The translations under genes and the position numbers were made by a program. Source: Aquiflexum lacus (lineage in GTDB: Bacteria > Bacteroidota > Bacteroidia > Cytophagales > Cyclobacteriaceae). Taken from it: DNA of 64,000 nucleotides. The stretch spans positions 293,435 through 357,434 of the forward strand of contig NZ_JABFHF010000002.1 of NCBI RefSeq assembly GCF_015476655.1. The letters are read 5' to 3'. Below are positions 26,782 through 35,136 of this stretch, piece after piece; positions within the stretch are counted from its first letter, which is position 1; each line of letters begins with the position of its first letter. The notes beneath the pieces are model-generated. The model was not told where the DNA came from. It ran no database searches and was given only the letters and a program-made list of their open reading frames with translations.

Positions 26782-26975
26782 GGCAGGTCTCCTGGCTTCC
26801 CTGAATTTACCGGCCTTCTCATCCCGATTATTTCGGGGCAATGGCATTTGAAGAGGGTAAATTACTATCCCGAATCAGTCGGGATGGGGTTACAGTTGCG
26901 GGGACAGCTCCGGATTTTGACCGGATTCCCTTTTAATCCCGAGTGCCTGATTGAGGTTCGGGAACCAATTTCCGT
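26782..26975 (-). promoter_or_regulatory. Cobalamin riboswitch
   Basis: Read on the minus strand, the element contains the conserved cobalamin aptamer blocks in order: GGGAATCCGGT...AATCCGGAGCTG, TCCCCGCAACTGTAACC, and the B12 box AGCCAGGAGACCTGCC (26782-26797). Variable side hairpins are visible, for example ATCCCGA-ATCAG-TCGGGAT near 26870-26890. The B12 box is followed by TTTTTT, so the expression platform may be a terminator or may mask the btuB start about 200 nt away. It should shut btuB-btuG off when cobalamin is plentiful. The divergent btuF-C genes are not downstream of it. Confidence 0.95.
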
Positions 26976-26977
26976 TG

Positions 26978-26985
26978 CAAACATA
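26978..26985 (-). promoter_or_regulatory. -7 promoter element of the riboswitch transcript
   Basis: On the minus strand TATGTTTG matches the Bacteroidota -7 consensus TAnnTTTG and is placed to start transcription at the 5' edge of the aptamer. No good -33 TTTG was found. Confidence 0.45.
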
Positions 26986-27072
26986 GTGAATGAAACACTA
27001 AGGATTTATATCATTGAGGGGTTTTGTTTAAGTGAAAAGGTGATTTGTTTAACATCATTGATTGATCCTTTC

Positions 27073-27080
27073 TATATTTG
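27073..27080 (+). promoter_or_regulatory. -7 promoter element of btuF-btuC
   Basis: TATATTTG is an exact TAnnTTTG match 28 bp before the btuF start. TTTG at 27044-27047 is 25 bp upstream of it, slightly wide for the -33 box. It serves the transcript divergent to the riboswitch. Confidence 0.5.
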
Positions 27081-27107
27081 GGGAATTAGCCTCCCAGAAA
27101 TATTTCT

Positions 27108-28253
27108 ATGCCCAATAAATTTTCTCTTTTCATTCTACTCTTTTTTAGCTTGTTGTACTCAGCCTGTGAATCCCAAAAATCAAGCGATTTAGCTGAGCTC
27201 ATCGAGCTCCCCAACCAATATGCCAAAGGCTTTGCTATATTTCAAGGGGAAGGATTTCGGGTGATTGAAGTCAATCAGGCTTTTCCGGGTGAACATAAAC
27301 CCTTCAGGTATTTAGTGGTAGAAAAGGCAGATTTGGAACTGGACAAATCAGGTTTTGATGCTGTAGTCGAATTGCCCATTTCCAAAGTCGTCATGACTTC
27401 CACCACGCACATTCCTCATTTGGACTATCTTGGAGTTTCAGAAATGCTGGCAGGTTTTCCAAATTTGGATTTGATTTCTTCCAAAGAAACAAGAACATTG
27501 ATAGATGCAGGTAAAGTGATGGATTTGGGTTCGGGAGCTCAGGCCAATATCGAAAAGATCATTGACCTAGAACCGGATTGGGTGATGATTTCAACTTTGG
27601 GTGATGACCTCAAAAACCTGGAGATCTTGAAAGAAGCCAAAATCCCGACTTTGCTCAATGGAGAATATGTAGAGCAACATCCTTTAGGCCGTGCCGAATG
27701 GATTAAGTTTACAGGTGCCTTATTGGGGAAATTTGAAGATGCAGAGAAAGCCTTCAAAGACATTGAAGCCAATTATATTGAAGCTGAAAAGCTGGTTTCG
27801 AAAAATATCGGCGACAAACCAAAAGTAATGGCAGGCGTCATGTACAAAGATATCTGGTATGTCCCAGGCAGTGATTCTTGGGGGGCAAGGTTGCTGGAAG
27901 CGGCTGGAGGGGATTATCTTTTCAAAGAGCAAAAAGGAACAGGAAGTGTGCAATTGAGTTATGAATATGTTCTGGAAAATGCACAGGATGCCGATTACTG
28001 GTTAGGGGCCTCTGATTTCAGCAGTCTTGATGATATGAAAAATGCCGATCCCAGGTACACCCATTTCCAGCCTTTTCAAAGAGGGAATGTTTATACCTAC
28101 ACTTCCAAAAAAGGTCCGACAGGAGGAATAGCGTATTTCGAGCTGGGATATTTGAGGCCTGACCTGATTTTACAGGATCTGATCAAAATACTGTACCCGG
28201 AGATTTTACCGGATTATTCGCTTTATTTTTACAGCCAACTGCATGAAAAATAA
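27108..28253 (+). CDS. btuF: ABC transporter periplasmic cobalamin-binding lipoprotein
   Basis: This is a 381-residue type-III solute-binding protein (BtuF/FepB family) with lipoprotein signal MPNKFSLFI...YSAC (Cys20). The two lobes are joined by a long helix, as the family requires. LDYLGVSEMLAGFPNLDLIS and LEPDWVMISTLGDDLKN are its characteristic binding-lobe segments. Siderophore or heme binding is possible by fold, but the adjacent cobalamin riboswitch and receptor favour B12. It overlaps btuC by 11 bp. Confidence 0.85.
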   Translation: MPNKFSLFILLFFSLLYSACESQKSSDLAELIELPNQYAKGFAIFQGEGFRVIEVNQAFPGEHKPFRYLVVEKADLELDKSGFDAVVELPISKVVMTSTTHIPHLDYLGVSEMLAGFPNLDLISSKETRTLIDAGKVMDLGSGAQANIEKIIDLEPDWVMISTLGDDLKNLEILKEAKIPTLLNGEYVEQHPLGRAEWIKFTGALLGKFEDAEKAFKDIEANYIEAEKLVSKNIGDKPKVMAGVMYKDIWYVPGSDSWGARLLEAAGGDYLFKEQKGTGSVQLSYEYVLENAQDADYWLGASDFSSLDDMKNADPRYTHFQPFQRGNVYTYTSKKGPTGGIAYFELGYLRPDLILQDLIKILYPEILPDYSLYFYSQLHEK

Positions 28254-29277
28254 ATCCCCAAATACCATTTTGTTTGCCAGCGGATTGTTCCTATGCATTC
28301 TGGTATTTTGGGTCAATTTATCCATTGGCTCGGTGGCTATTCCTGTTGGGGAGGTAATTGGTAGATTTTTCGGGCAGGAATTTTCCAAAAGGTCTTGGGA
28401 GACCATTGTAATAGGTTATCGGCTTCCAAAAGCATTTACTGCGATTTTGGCAGGAATCACTTTATCTATCAGTGGTCTTCAAATGCAGACCTTTTTCAGA
28501 AATCCTCTTGCTGGACCATTTGTTTTGGGAATCAGTTCGGGTGCCGGATTGGGTGTTGCGTTGTTGATTATGGCAGGTTCGGCTTTTGGCTGGTCGGTTT
28601 ATTCGGGTGGGCTTGGCTTGTGGGCAATCATTATTTCTGCAAGTGCAGGCGCTGTATTGGTTTTATTGTTGATGAGCCTGACGGCATGGAAAGTGAAAGA
28701 CAGCATGACTTTGTTGATCGTTGGTTTGATGTTTGGTTCTGCCGTATCCGCATTGATATCCCTCTTGGCGTTTTTTTCCAATGCCGAGCAATTGAAGCTG
28801 TTTACAGTTTGGTCCATGGGCAGTTTGGGTAGCACCCAAACCAATCAATTGATCGGTTTTTTGATTGCGTCCCTAATAGGAATCATACCCATGATGCTGA
28901 TGCTCAAGTCTTACAATGCCATGCTGCTTGGTGAAGCCTATGCCGAAAGTATGGGTGTCAATATCAACAAACTGCGTTGGACCATGATCATCAGTACAGG
29001 CATACTTGCCGGTTCTGCCACGGCCTTTTGTGGACCGATTGCCTTTATTGGCATTGCAGTGCCGCACATGGCAAGATTGGTCTTCCGAACAGGCGACCAT
29101 AGCGTACTGTTCCCTGCCTCTGCCCTAATAGGTGCCATCGTACTATTGGTCTGTGACGCCATCAGTCAGCTGCCAGGAAGTGCCCAAACCCTGCCCATAA
29201 ATGCGGTGACTTCCTTGGTCGGTGCCCCGATGGTAATTTGGTTGATCTTGAGGAGGAATTTTTCGAAGGAATTTTAG
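28243..29277 (+). CDS. btuC: FecCD-family cobalamin ABC transporter permease
   Basis: This is a 344-residue permease with about ten membrane spans. Conserved FecCD blocks are visible: GYRLPKAFTAILAGITLSIS near residue 55, NPLAGPFVLGISSGAGLG near residue 86, and FCGPIAFIGIAVPHMARLVF near residue 262. It forms the channel of the B12 importer with BtuD. The ATPase gene is not adjacent: 0.9 kb of foreign-looking sequence lies between them. Confidence 0.9.
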   Translation: MKNKSPNTILFASGLFLCILVFWVNLSIGSVAIPVGEVIGRFFGQEFSKRSWETIVIGYRLPKAFTAILAGITLSISGLQMQTFFRNPLAGPFVLGISSGAGLGVALLIMAGSAFGWSVYSGGLGLWAIIISASAGAVLVLLLMSLTAWKVKDSMTLLIVGLMFGSAVSALISLLAFFSNAEQLKLFTVWSMGSLGSTQTNQLIGFLIASLIGIIPMMLMLKSYNAMLLGEAYAESMGVNINKLRWTMIISTGILAGSATAFCGPIAFIGIAVPHMARLVFRTGDHSVLFPASALIGAIVLLVCDAISQLPGSAQTLPINAVTSLVGAPMVIWLILRRNFSKEF

Positions 29278-29572
29278 GGGAGACGCTAGATGTGAGACGT
29301 GAGATTTGAGACAGAGAGACAAGATGCAAGACATAAGATATTTTATAAAAGATGCTTTCGTATCAAGAAATGTTAGATAATGGATTGGATCTATCCTTGT
29401 CATGTCGAATCCGATAGCTATCGGATGAGACATCTGAAGACCAAAAGTGCCTTTTCAAGAAAATAACTTAGTTGGAAAATATAGAATCATAAAAAGCCAT
29501 GACTAGGTTACCTCTAAAATCGGATAACAACTTCAGGTTCGTGATTTTAGTTGTATTTATGTATTTTTGAAT
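29278..29572. other. Intergenic stretch with dispersed repeats
   Basis: No gene is seen. The stretch contains GTGAGACGTGAGATTTGAGAC (29292-29312), which recurs in similar form near 16851-16890 and 63781-63796. It also contains the perfect palindrome TCCGATAGCTATCGGA (29410-29425), flanked by TGTC and GACA. The same palindrome core is found in the broken tRNA-Asn copy. It looks like an intergenic region that has collected small repeats at an insertion point inside the btu operon. Confidence 0.5.
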
Positions 29573-29804
29573 ATGGTTAAGGTTCTTGAAAATAATGGAT
29601 ATCGGTTCTATATTTATAGCAATGACCATCCTCCAATTCAAATTCATGTATTAAAAGCAGATTCAGAGGCTAAAATTATTTTAGAACCAGATATATTGAT
29701 CAAATTATGGTTTTAAATTGAATGAACTAAGAAAAATCCTGGCATTGGTAAATGAGAACTATGACCTAAAAAAAATGAAATGGTATGAAACGTTCAATCA
29801 GTAA
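29573..29804 (+). pseudogene. Frameshifted DUF4160 gene
   Basis: The frame from ATG 29573 encodes YRFYIYSNDHPPIQIHV and DSEAKIILEPDI, typical of DUF4160, but stops at 29716. The missing C-terminal half, GFKLNELRKILALVNENY, continues in the +1 frame to 29804. Removing one T at 29705-29706 would restore a full protein. DUF4160 proteins pair with DUF2442 proteins, and the DUF2442 gene indeed overlaps the end of this one. It is either a true pseudogene or a sequencing error. Confidence 0.75.
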
Positions 29805-30159
29805 ACATACGACTGAGTATTTGGATCAATTGAGTTCCACAGAAACAAAAGGTGATATTGAAGATTACATTTTCAAACCTGATTCTTTGGATATTTTGAT
29901 ACAAAACCACAAACTGAAAATTGTAGGGCTTAATTTTTATCCTGATTTGGATCTTTTACTTTTTGTTTTGAACAATAAAAAAGTCATGAAGAGAAAAATT
30001 TCTGACTTCAAGAACTTAAAAAATGCAGGATTGAAAGATTTGGAAAAATACTTTATAAGCAAAGATGGTGTTCATTGGGAAAAACTGGATGAAGATTTAA
30101 GTTTGAGGGGACTTTTACAATATGAACTGACACATTCTGATGTGGCACTTTCTTATTAG
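29785..30159 (+). CDS. DUF2442-like protein
   Basis: This is a 124-residue protein whose last half (KLKIVGLNFYPDLDLLLFVL, and WEKLDEDLSLRGLL near the end) looks like DUF2442, a small family that usually accompanies DUF4160 in two-gene modules of toxin-antitoxin character. It starts inside the frameshifted DUF4160 gene, in the order expected for the module. The first 35 residues are an extra N-terminal extension. Function is unknown. Confidence 0.65.
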   Translation: MKRSISKHTTEYLDQLSSTETKGDIEDYIFKPDSLDILIQNHKLKIVGLNFYPDLDLLLFVLNNKKVMKRKISDFKNLKNAGLKDLEKYFISKDGVHWEKLDEDLSLRGLLQYELTHSDVALSY

Positions 30160-30173
30160 CTATATGCCCCAAC

Positions 30174-31151
30174 ATGGTTAATTTACAAAGTAAAAATCTT
30201 AATATAGGGTATCAATCTGGCAAAAAGTCTAAAGCAATTGCTGAAGACTTGAATTTCAACCTTGAAAAAGGAAAACTGACCTGCCTTCTAGGTCCAAATG
30301 GGGTGGGGAAATCAACTTTGATCAAGACCATTATGGGGCAGGTGTCTCCACTGGGTGGCGAGATTTTTTTGGAGGGGAAGCCTTTGACATTCTATTCCCA
30401 AAAAGCCCTGGCAAAAAAAATCGCAGTCGTCCTGACTGAGAAAATAACCACGGGAAATCTTACCGTTGGGCAATTGGTGGCTTTGGGACGGATTCCGCAT
30501 ACAGGTTGGTTGGGGAAGTTATCCATTGAAGACCAAAACAAGGTGGAACAGGCCATTTCCCAGACCCATATCGGGTATATCCGCAATCAGCCTTTGAGTG
30601 AATGTAGTGACGGACAGTTGCAAAAAACGATGATTGCACGGGCAATGGCCCAGGATGGGGAAATCCTCATTTTGGATGAACCTACTGCCCACTTGGATTT
30701 GGTCAACCGATTTGAAATCATGCACCTTCTCAGAAAAATCGCCAAGGAATCCAAAAAAGCCGTCTTGGTGGTGACCCATGACCTGGAAATCGCTATAGAA
30801 GCAGCTGATGTTTTTTGGTTGATGCAGTGTGGACAGCCCTTGGTCACAGGCCTGCCTGAAGACCTGATAATCAATGGTCAGATCAATCTTTTACTGCCGT
30901 CAGATCGACTCTCTTTTAATCCCAAAAGCGGAAAAGTACAGCCTAAAATTGACGAATTTGCTATTCAGATCGAAGGGCCTGAAGCCACAGTACAATGGGT
31001 TCAGGCTGCGCTGAAAAAGCACATTTCAATCGACAAGCTTCAAACTGTACAAATCCGAGTTGAGGAGAATCCATTGCGGATTTTATTGAAACAGGGGGAG
31101 ATGGAAAAGGAGTTTTTGGGGATTGGGGGATTGTTGGAGTTTTTGGATTAG
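30174..31151 (+). CDS. btuD: ABC transporter ATP-binding protein, cobalamin type, with C-terminal extension
   Basis: This is a 325-residue ATPase. Walker A GPNGVGKST is at 40-48, the signature LSECSDGQ at 141-148 (unusual for LSGGQ), Walker B ILILDEP at 164-170, and the switch His in VVTHD. The family is the FepC/BtuD type that serves FecCD permeases, and btuC lies 0.9 kb upstream. About 75 residues follow the normal end (from about 250), including FAIQIEGPEATVQWVQAALK, and they look like an added small alpha/beta domain. The start is 14 bp after the DUF2442 gene. Confidence 0.85.
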   Translation: MVNLQSKNLNIGYQSGKKSKAIAEDLNFNLEKGKLTCLLGPNGVGKSTLIKTIMGQVSPLGGEIFLEGKPLTFYSQKALAKKIAVVLTEKITTGNLTVGQLVALGRIPHTGWLGKLSIEDQNKVEQAISQTHIGYIRNQPLSECSDGQLQKTMIARAMAQDGEILILDEPTAHLDLVNRFEIMHLLRKIAKESKKAVLVVTHDLEIAIEAADVFWLMQCGQPLVTGLPEDLIINGQINLLLPSDRLSFNPKSGKVQPKIDEFAIQIEGPEATVQWVQAALKKHISIDKLQTVQIRVEENPLRILLKQGEMEKEFLGIGGLLEFLD

Positions 31152-31241
31152 AAGGGGGAGTTGGGGTAGATATTCCCGACATTATAAACACCATTGCCAA
31201 ATACAACCTAAAAAACAGAGAAACAGGCATTCTAAATTAAT

Positions 31242-31249
31242 TATATTTG
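31242..31249 (+). promoter_or_regulatory. -7 promoter element of the orphan MNT gene
   Basis: TATATTTG is an exact TAnnTTTG match that ends 4 bp before the ATG at 31254. If used, the transcript would be leaderless or nearly so. Confidence 0.45.
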
Positions 31250-31253
31250 GACT

Positions 31254-31547
31254 ATGGTTAAAAAAGCCGAAATATTATCTAAACTGGCTGAATTGAAACC
31301 AATTCTAATCAAAGATTTTTCAGTTAAAGAAATTGGTTTATTTGGATCATATGCTGACAATTCAAATTCAGAAGAAAGTGACATTGACATTTTAGTGGAA
31401 TTTGAGAAACCTATTGGATGGAAGTTTTTCACACTTGAACTTTTTTTGGAAAATATTTTCAATAAGAAAGTTGATTTGTTTACCAAAAATGCCCTCAAAG
31501 CCCAGATTAAAGACAAAATCCTAGAACAAGTTAATTTTGCGAAGTGA
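31254..31547 (+). CDS. Minimal nucleotidyltransferase (MNT), partner absent
   Basis: This is a 97-residue nucleotidyltransferase of the MntA type. GLFGSYADNSNSEESDIDIL shows the GS and D-x-D active-site pattern near residues 28-47. Such proteins normally come with a HEPN-domain partner directly downstream. Here the next 95 bp are non-coding, and the following frames do not resemble HEPN, so it is an orphan or has lost its partner. A leaderless-type promoter precedes it. Confidence 0.85.
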   Translation: MVKKAEILSKLAELKPILIKDFSVKEIGLFGSYADNSNSEESDIDILVEFEKPIGWKFFTLELFLENIFNKKVDLFTKNALKAQIKDKILEQVNFAK

Positions 31548-31642
31548 AACAAGAAACTTCACTACTCCAAGTTATATTTTAGCTATCTCTAAGGGCCATT
31601 CTATAAAATACCTGACAGTAAGAGCTATTTAAAAATCACATT

Positions 31643-31744
31643 ATGAATAAACTAGACTTATCAATTAACCCCGACCAAATATATAATGCTCTGATTGAAC
31701 AAGGTTATTCAACTGAACGAGCTAATATTATTTGGAAACAATGA
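31643..31744 (+). CDS. 33-residue peptide gene coupled to the deiminase gene
   Basis: A short frame encodes MNKLDLSINPDQIYNALIEQ and 13 further residues. It ends in TGA overlapping the ATG of the next gene (ATGA), so it could be a translated leader or a tiny protein. The helix-rich sequence slightly recalls UBA-like helices, but no claim is made. It could also be the remnant of a longer gene. Confidence 0.35.
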   Translation: MNKLDLSINPDQIYNALIEQGYSTERANIIWKQ

Positions 31745-32580
31745 TAACCGATTCTCAAACAAATTTCGTCTTTTTAGCCGACACCCTATCAAACAAGTAC
31801 CCTGAGTTTGCTAAAGAATTTGTATTCAAACTTGAACAAGCTGAAATTCCGTTTGGGATACTTCCAAACACCAAAGATGTTTGGGCTGTGGATTATATGC
31901 CAATCCAGGTGTCGGATAAAACGTTTGTGAGATTTACTTATAGACCTGACTATTTAACCTCAACAAAAAAGTGGTCAAGGACTATATCAGACGCTGATGC
32001 AATTTGTAAAGCGATTGGCATTGAAACCACCAAATCTGACATTATTTTAGATGGTGGAAACATTTCAAAATGGGATAATAAAGTTCTTATGACCACCAAG
32101 GTTTTTATAGAAAACAAGAGCATTCCAGAACTCGAACTTATTGAACAACTGAAAAACTTACTTGAAATAAATGAGATTCTTTTTGTTCCAGTAGAGAAAG
32201 ACGATTGGCTTGGGCATTCAGACGGAATGGCAAGATTCATATCCAATGACACTGTTTTGATTAATGACTTTAGCAGAGAGGAGCAGAAGGATTACATTGA
32301 CTTCTTGGGAGCGCTGAATAATGCAGGATTAAAATGGACTGTATTTCCGTTTGACATTTATGACAATGAAGATGTAAATGATGCCGCAGGACTTTATCTC
32401 AACTACCTTGAACTTAAAGACCACATTTTTCTGCCAATTTTTGATAAAAAAACAAACAACCAAGCAATTGAAAAGGCAAAAGAGATTTTTCCCAATAAGG
32501 ACATAATTACTATCAAAAGTAATCAACCTGCAAAGGACACTGGAATAATCAATTGCTTGACGTGGAACATAAAAAAATAA
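31741..32580 (+). CDS. Agmatine deiminase/peptidylarginine deiminase-like protein
   Basis: This protein is about 279 residues from the ATG at 31741. A TTG at 31732 is an alternative. The fold is that of the PAD_porph guanidino-modifying enzymes: VWAVDYMP near residue 49, DIILDGGN near residue 102, WLGHSDGMARF near residue 160, and the C-terminal GIINCLTWN carrying the likely catalytic Cys. It is shorter than agmatine deiminases (around 350 residues) and the motifs are diverged, so the substrate is open. It overlaps the 33-codon frame by 4 bp. Confidence 0.8.
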   Translation: MITDSQTNFVFLADTLSNKYPEFAKEFVFKLEQAEIPFGILPNTKDVWAVDYMPIQVSDKTFVRFTYRPDYLTSTKKWSRTISDADAICKAIGIETTKSDIILDGGNISKWDNKVLMTTKVFIENKSIPELELIEQLKNLLEINEILFVPVEKDDWLGHSDGMARFISNDTVLINDFSREEQKDYIDFLGALNNAGLKWTVFPFDIYDNEDVNDAAGLYLNYLELKDHIFLPIFDKKTNNQAIEKAKEIFPNKDIITIKSNQPAKDTGIINCLTWNIKK

Positions 32581-32645
32581 ACTAAAATCCGTATTATTGA
32601 TAAAGTGACAAAATAAACGATATTCAACGATTTGTTCATTATTAA

Positions 32646-33152
32646 ATGATGACTAAACCAGAAATAAAACAAAGAGAAGCAGAGCTCTTAGAAATGACAG
32701 GAGCATTTTGCAGACAAAATTTGAATGATGACTATTTACAGTTGTGCGAAAAGCTTATTAAAAAACTTGGCCGAAAAAGAGATGTACCTTTCCAAAGAGG
32801 AAAACCTGAGATTTGGGCAGCAGCAGTTGTTCATGCTATCGGTTCGATAAATTTTTTATTTGACAAATCCTTTGAACCCTATTTGACGGCTGAACAAATC
32901 AGCGAATACTTTGGAACCAAAAATTCAACAGTATCCAATAAAGCGAGAGAAATCAAGGATTTGTTTGGCATGTGGCATTACAGCCCGGAATTTTCTACAC
33001 AAAGAATGAAGGAATCGAATCCATTTAATGAACTGGTCAAATTCGATGGATTTATTGTACCAATAGATTCTCTACCCGATGATTTGCAACTTAAGGTCAG
33101 AGAGGCAAGAGCTAAAGGTGGGGATATTGAATTTAAAATAAGGCAACCCTAA
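32646..33152 (+). CDS. DUF6398-like protein
   Basis: This is a 168-residue soluble protein. KRDVPFQRGKPEIWAAAVVH and INFLFDKSFEPYLTAEQISE are the conserved core of the DUF6398 type as recalled. The second segment continues into STVSNKAREIKDLF, which resembles a helix-turn-helix. No function is known. It stands at the end of a run of accessory genes (MNT, deiminase). Confidence 0.6.
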   Translation: MMTKPEIKQREAELLEMTGAFCRQNLNDDYLQLCEKLIKKLGRKRDVPFQRGKPEIWAAAVVHAIGSINFLFDKSFEPYLTAEQISEYFGTKNSTVSNKAREIKDLFGMWHYSPEFSTQRMKESNPFNELVKFDGFIVPIDSLPDDLQLKVREARAKGGDIEFKIRQP

Positions 33153-33383
33153 TGTGAGAAATTATAATAAACAACCCTACGGTAGTAATCCTCTGATAAT
33201 CCTCAAATCGATATATTATCCCCAACTTTTCGCCTAAAACTTTTCCACTACACCAATCATCAAAGTATTTTCCAAGCCAAGGGAAAGTACCGCAATTGTT
33301 TATTAACTTGATTAAATTTCCAATTTGGAACTTTTAAATTTTTTTATTTAACTTGTCGTACAAACCTAAAAAAATTAAAAAAC

Positions 33384-35126
33384 ATGAGTTTTGAGATCAA
33401 ATCATCCGGAGAGGCCTATGATGTCATCATAGTGGGTTCCGGTGCCGGTGGGGGCATGGCTTCTAAGATTCTTTCGGAAGCAGGTTTATCAGTGGCGGTA
33501 TTGGAAGCAGGTGGTGATTTTGACCCTGCCAAGGAAGAGGACCGGACGCAGTTGCGATATCCGTGGGAATCTCCCCGAAGAGGAAGTGGTACACCGACCC
33601 GACCCTTTGGTGATTTTGATCAGGCCATTGGAGGATGGGATATAGCCGGAGAACCCTATACTAGGTCAAGTGGCACCTCTTTCGATTGGTTCCGTTCCAG
33701 AATGTTGGGGGGCCGCACCAATCACTGGGGGAGGATTTCCCTAAGGTTTGGCCCCAATGATTTCAAAAGAAGTAGCATCGACGGTTTGGGAGATGACTGG
33801 CCCATAGGCTATGATGATGTCAAGCCGTATTATGATAAGGTCGATAAACTGATTGGAGTTTTTGGTACCAAAGAAGGTATTTACAACGAACCTGATGGGT
33901 TTTTCTTACCTCCCCCCAAGCCCAGACTTCATGAAATGTTTGTTGCAAAAGGAGCCAAAAAAGCCAATATCCCAGTTATTCCTTCCCGCCTTTCCATGCT
34001 GACTCGTCCTGTCAACAATGAGAGAGGAGTTTGTTTTTTCTGCAACCAATGCAACCGTGCCTGTCAGGCCTATGCGGATTTTTCTTCAGGAACTGTATTG
34101 GTCAAACCAGCCATGGCCAAAGGCAAAGTAGAACTTTATACAAACGCCATGGTAAGGGCTGTCACCACTGATGATTCAGGAAAAGCGACTGGCGTTTCCT
34201 ATGTTAGTAAGGTTGACATGAAGGAATATAAACTCAGAGCAAGAGTGGTAGTATTAGGTGCGTCTGCCTGCGAATCTGCCAGAATCATGATGAACTCCAA
34301 ATCCAAAACCCATCCCAATGGTGTAGGAAACAGCAGCGGTATGGTAGGTAGGTATCTTCACGACTCCACCGGCGCGGATAGGATGGCCATCATGCCCGAC
34401 CTCATTGACAGGGAAAGATACAATGAGGATGGTGTCGGCGGTATGCATGTATATACCCCTTGGTGGCTGGACAATAAAAAACTTGATTTTGCAAGAGGAT
34501 ACCATATTGAATATTGGGGCGGCATGTCCATGCCATCCTATGGGATAGGTTTTGCCATGGATACCATGAGAAAACACATCAAAGATGAATTCGGCAATCC
34601 AAGTCCAAACGGCGGCTACGGCGAGGGTCTTAAAAAAGATATCCGACGTTATTATGGTTCCACTTTGGGTATGTCAGGTAGAGGCGAAAGCATCCCGCAA
34701 TACAGTAATTATTGCGAAATTGACCCCAATGTGGTGGATAAATTCGGAATTCCTGTACTCAAATTTACCTACAATTGGACTGACCAGGAAATCAAGCAGG
34801 CCAAACACATGCAGGATACTTTTGAGGAAATCCTCACCAATGCCGGTGCAGTCTTGTTAGGAAATAAGCCCGGACCTGAATCCAAATATGGTCTAGCTGG
34901 ACCTGGTAGAATTATCCATGAGGTAGGAACCACCAGGATGGGAGACAATCCGGCCACCTCAGTCCTGAACAGCAACTGTCAGGCGCATGACTGCAATAAT
35001 CTCTTTGTGGTTGATGCAGGTCCTTTTGTATCCCAAGCAGACAAAAACCCAACATGGACCATTTTGGCCCTTGCGTGGAGGACTTCCGATTTTATAGTCA
35101 GTGAATTGAAAAAGAAAAATATTTAA
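33384..35126 (+). CDS. GMC family FAD-dependent oxidoreductase
   Basis: This is a 580-residue flavoprotein with the N-terminal FAD motif VIIVGSGAGGGMASKIL (GSGAGGG at 18-24). It has the insertion CFFCNQCNRACQAY and the C-terminal block HEVGTTRMG / VVDAGPFVSQADKNPT, characteristic of the gluconate 2-dehydrogenase-like GMC group. It oxidises sugars or sugar acids at a hydroxyl group. The next gene, 10 bp downstream, encodes the matching subunit 3. No cytochrome subunit is adjacent. There is no signal peptide, so export with the Tat-type partner is possible. Confidence 0.92.
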   Translation: MSFEIKSSGEAYDVIIVGSGAGGGMASKILSEAGLSVAVLEAGGDFDPAKEEDRTQLRYPWESPRRGSGTPTRPFGDFDQAIGGWDIAGEPYTRSSGTSFDWFRSRMLGGRTNHWGRISLRFGPNDFKRSSIDGLGDDWPIGYDDVKPYYDKVDKLIGVFGTKEGIYNEPDGFFLPPPKPRLHEMFVAKGAKKANIPVIPSRLSMLTRPVNNERGVCFFCNQCNRACQAYADFSSGTVLVKPAMAKGKVELYTNAMVRAVTTDDSGKATGVSYVSKVDMKEYKLRARVVVLGASACESARIMMNSKSKTHPNGVGNSSGMVGRYLHDSTGADRMAIMPDLIDRERYNEDGVGGMHVYTPWWLDNKKLDFARGYHIEYWGGMSMPSYGIGFAMDTMRKHIKDEFGNPSPNGGYGEGLKKDIRRYYGSTLGMSGRGESIPQYSNYCEIDPNVVDKFGIPVLKFTYNWTDQEIKQAKHMQDTFEEILTNAGAVLLGNKPGPESKYGLAGPGRIIHEVGTTRMGDNPATSVLNSNCQAHDCNNLFVVDAGPFVSQADKNPTWTILALAWRTSDFIVSELKKKNI

Positions 35127-35136
35127 TAAGGTAGCC

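Noticed and set aside
26764..27192. A 142-codon gene over the cobalamin riboswitch
   Set aside because: It covers the aptamer in a meaningless frame; the conserved RNA blocks explain the sequence.
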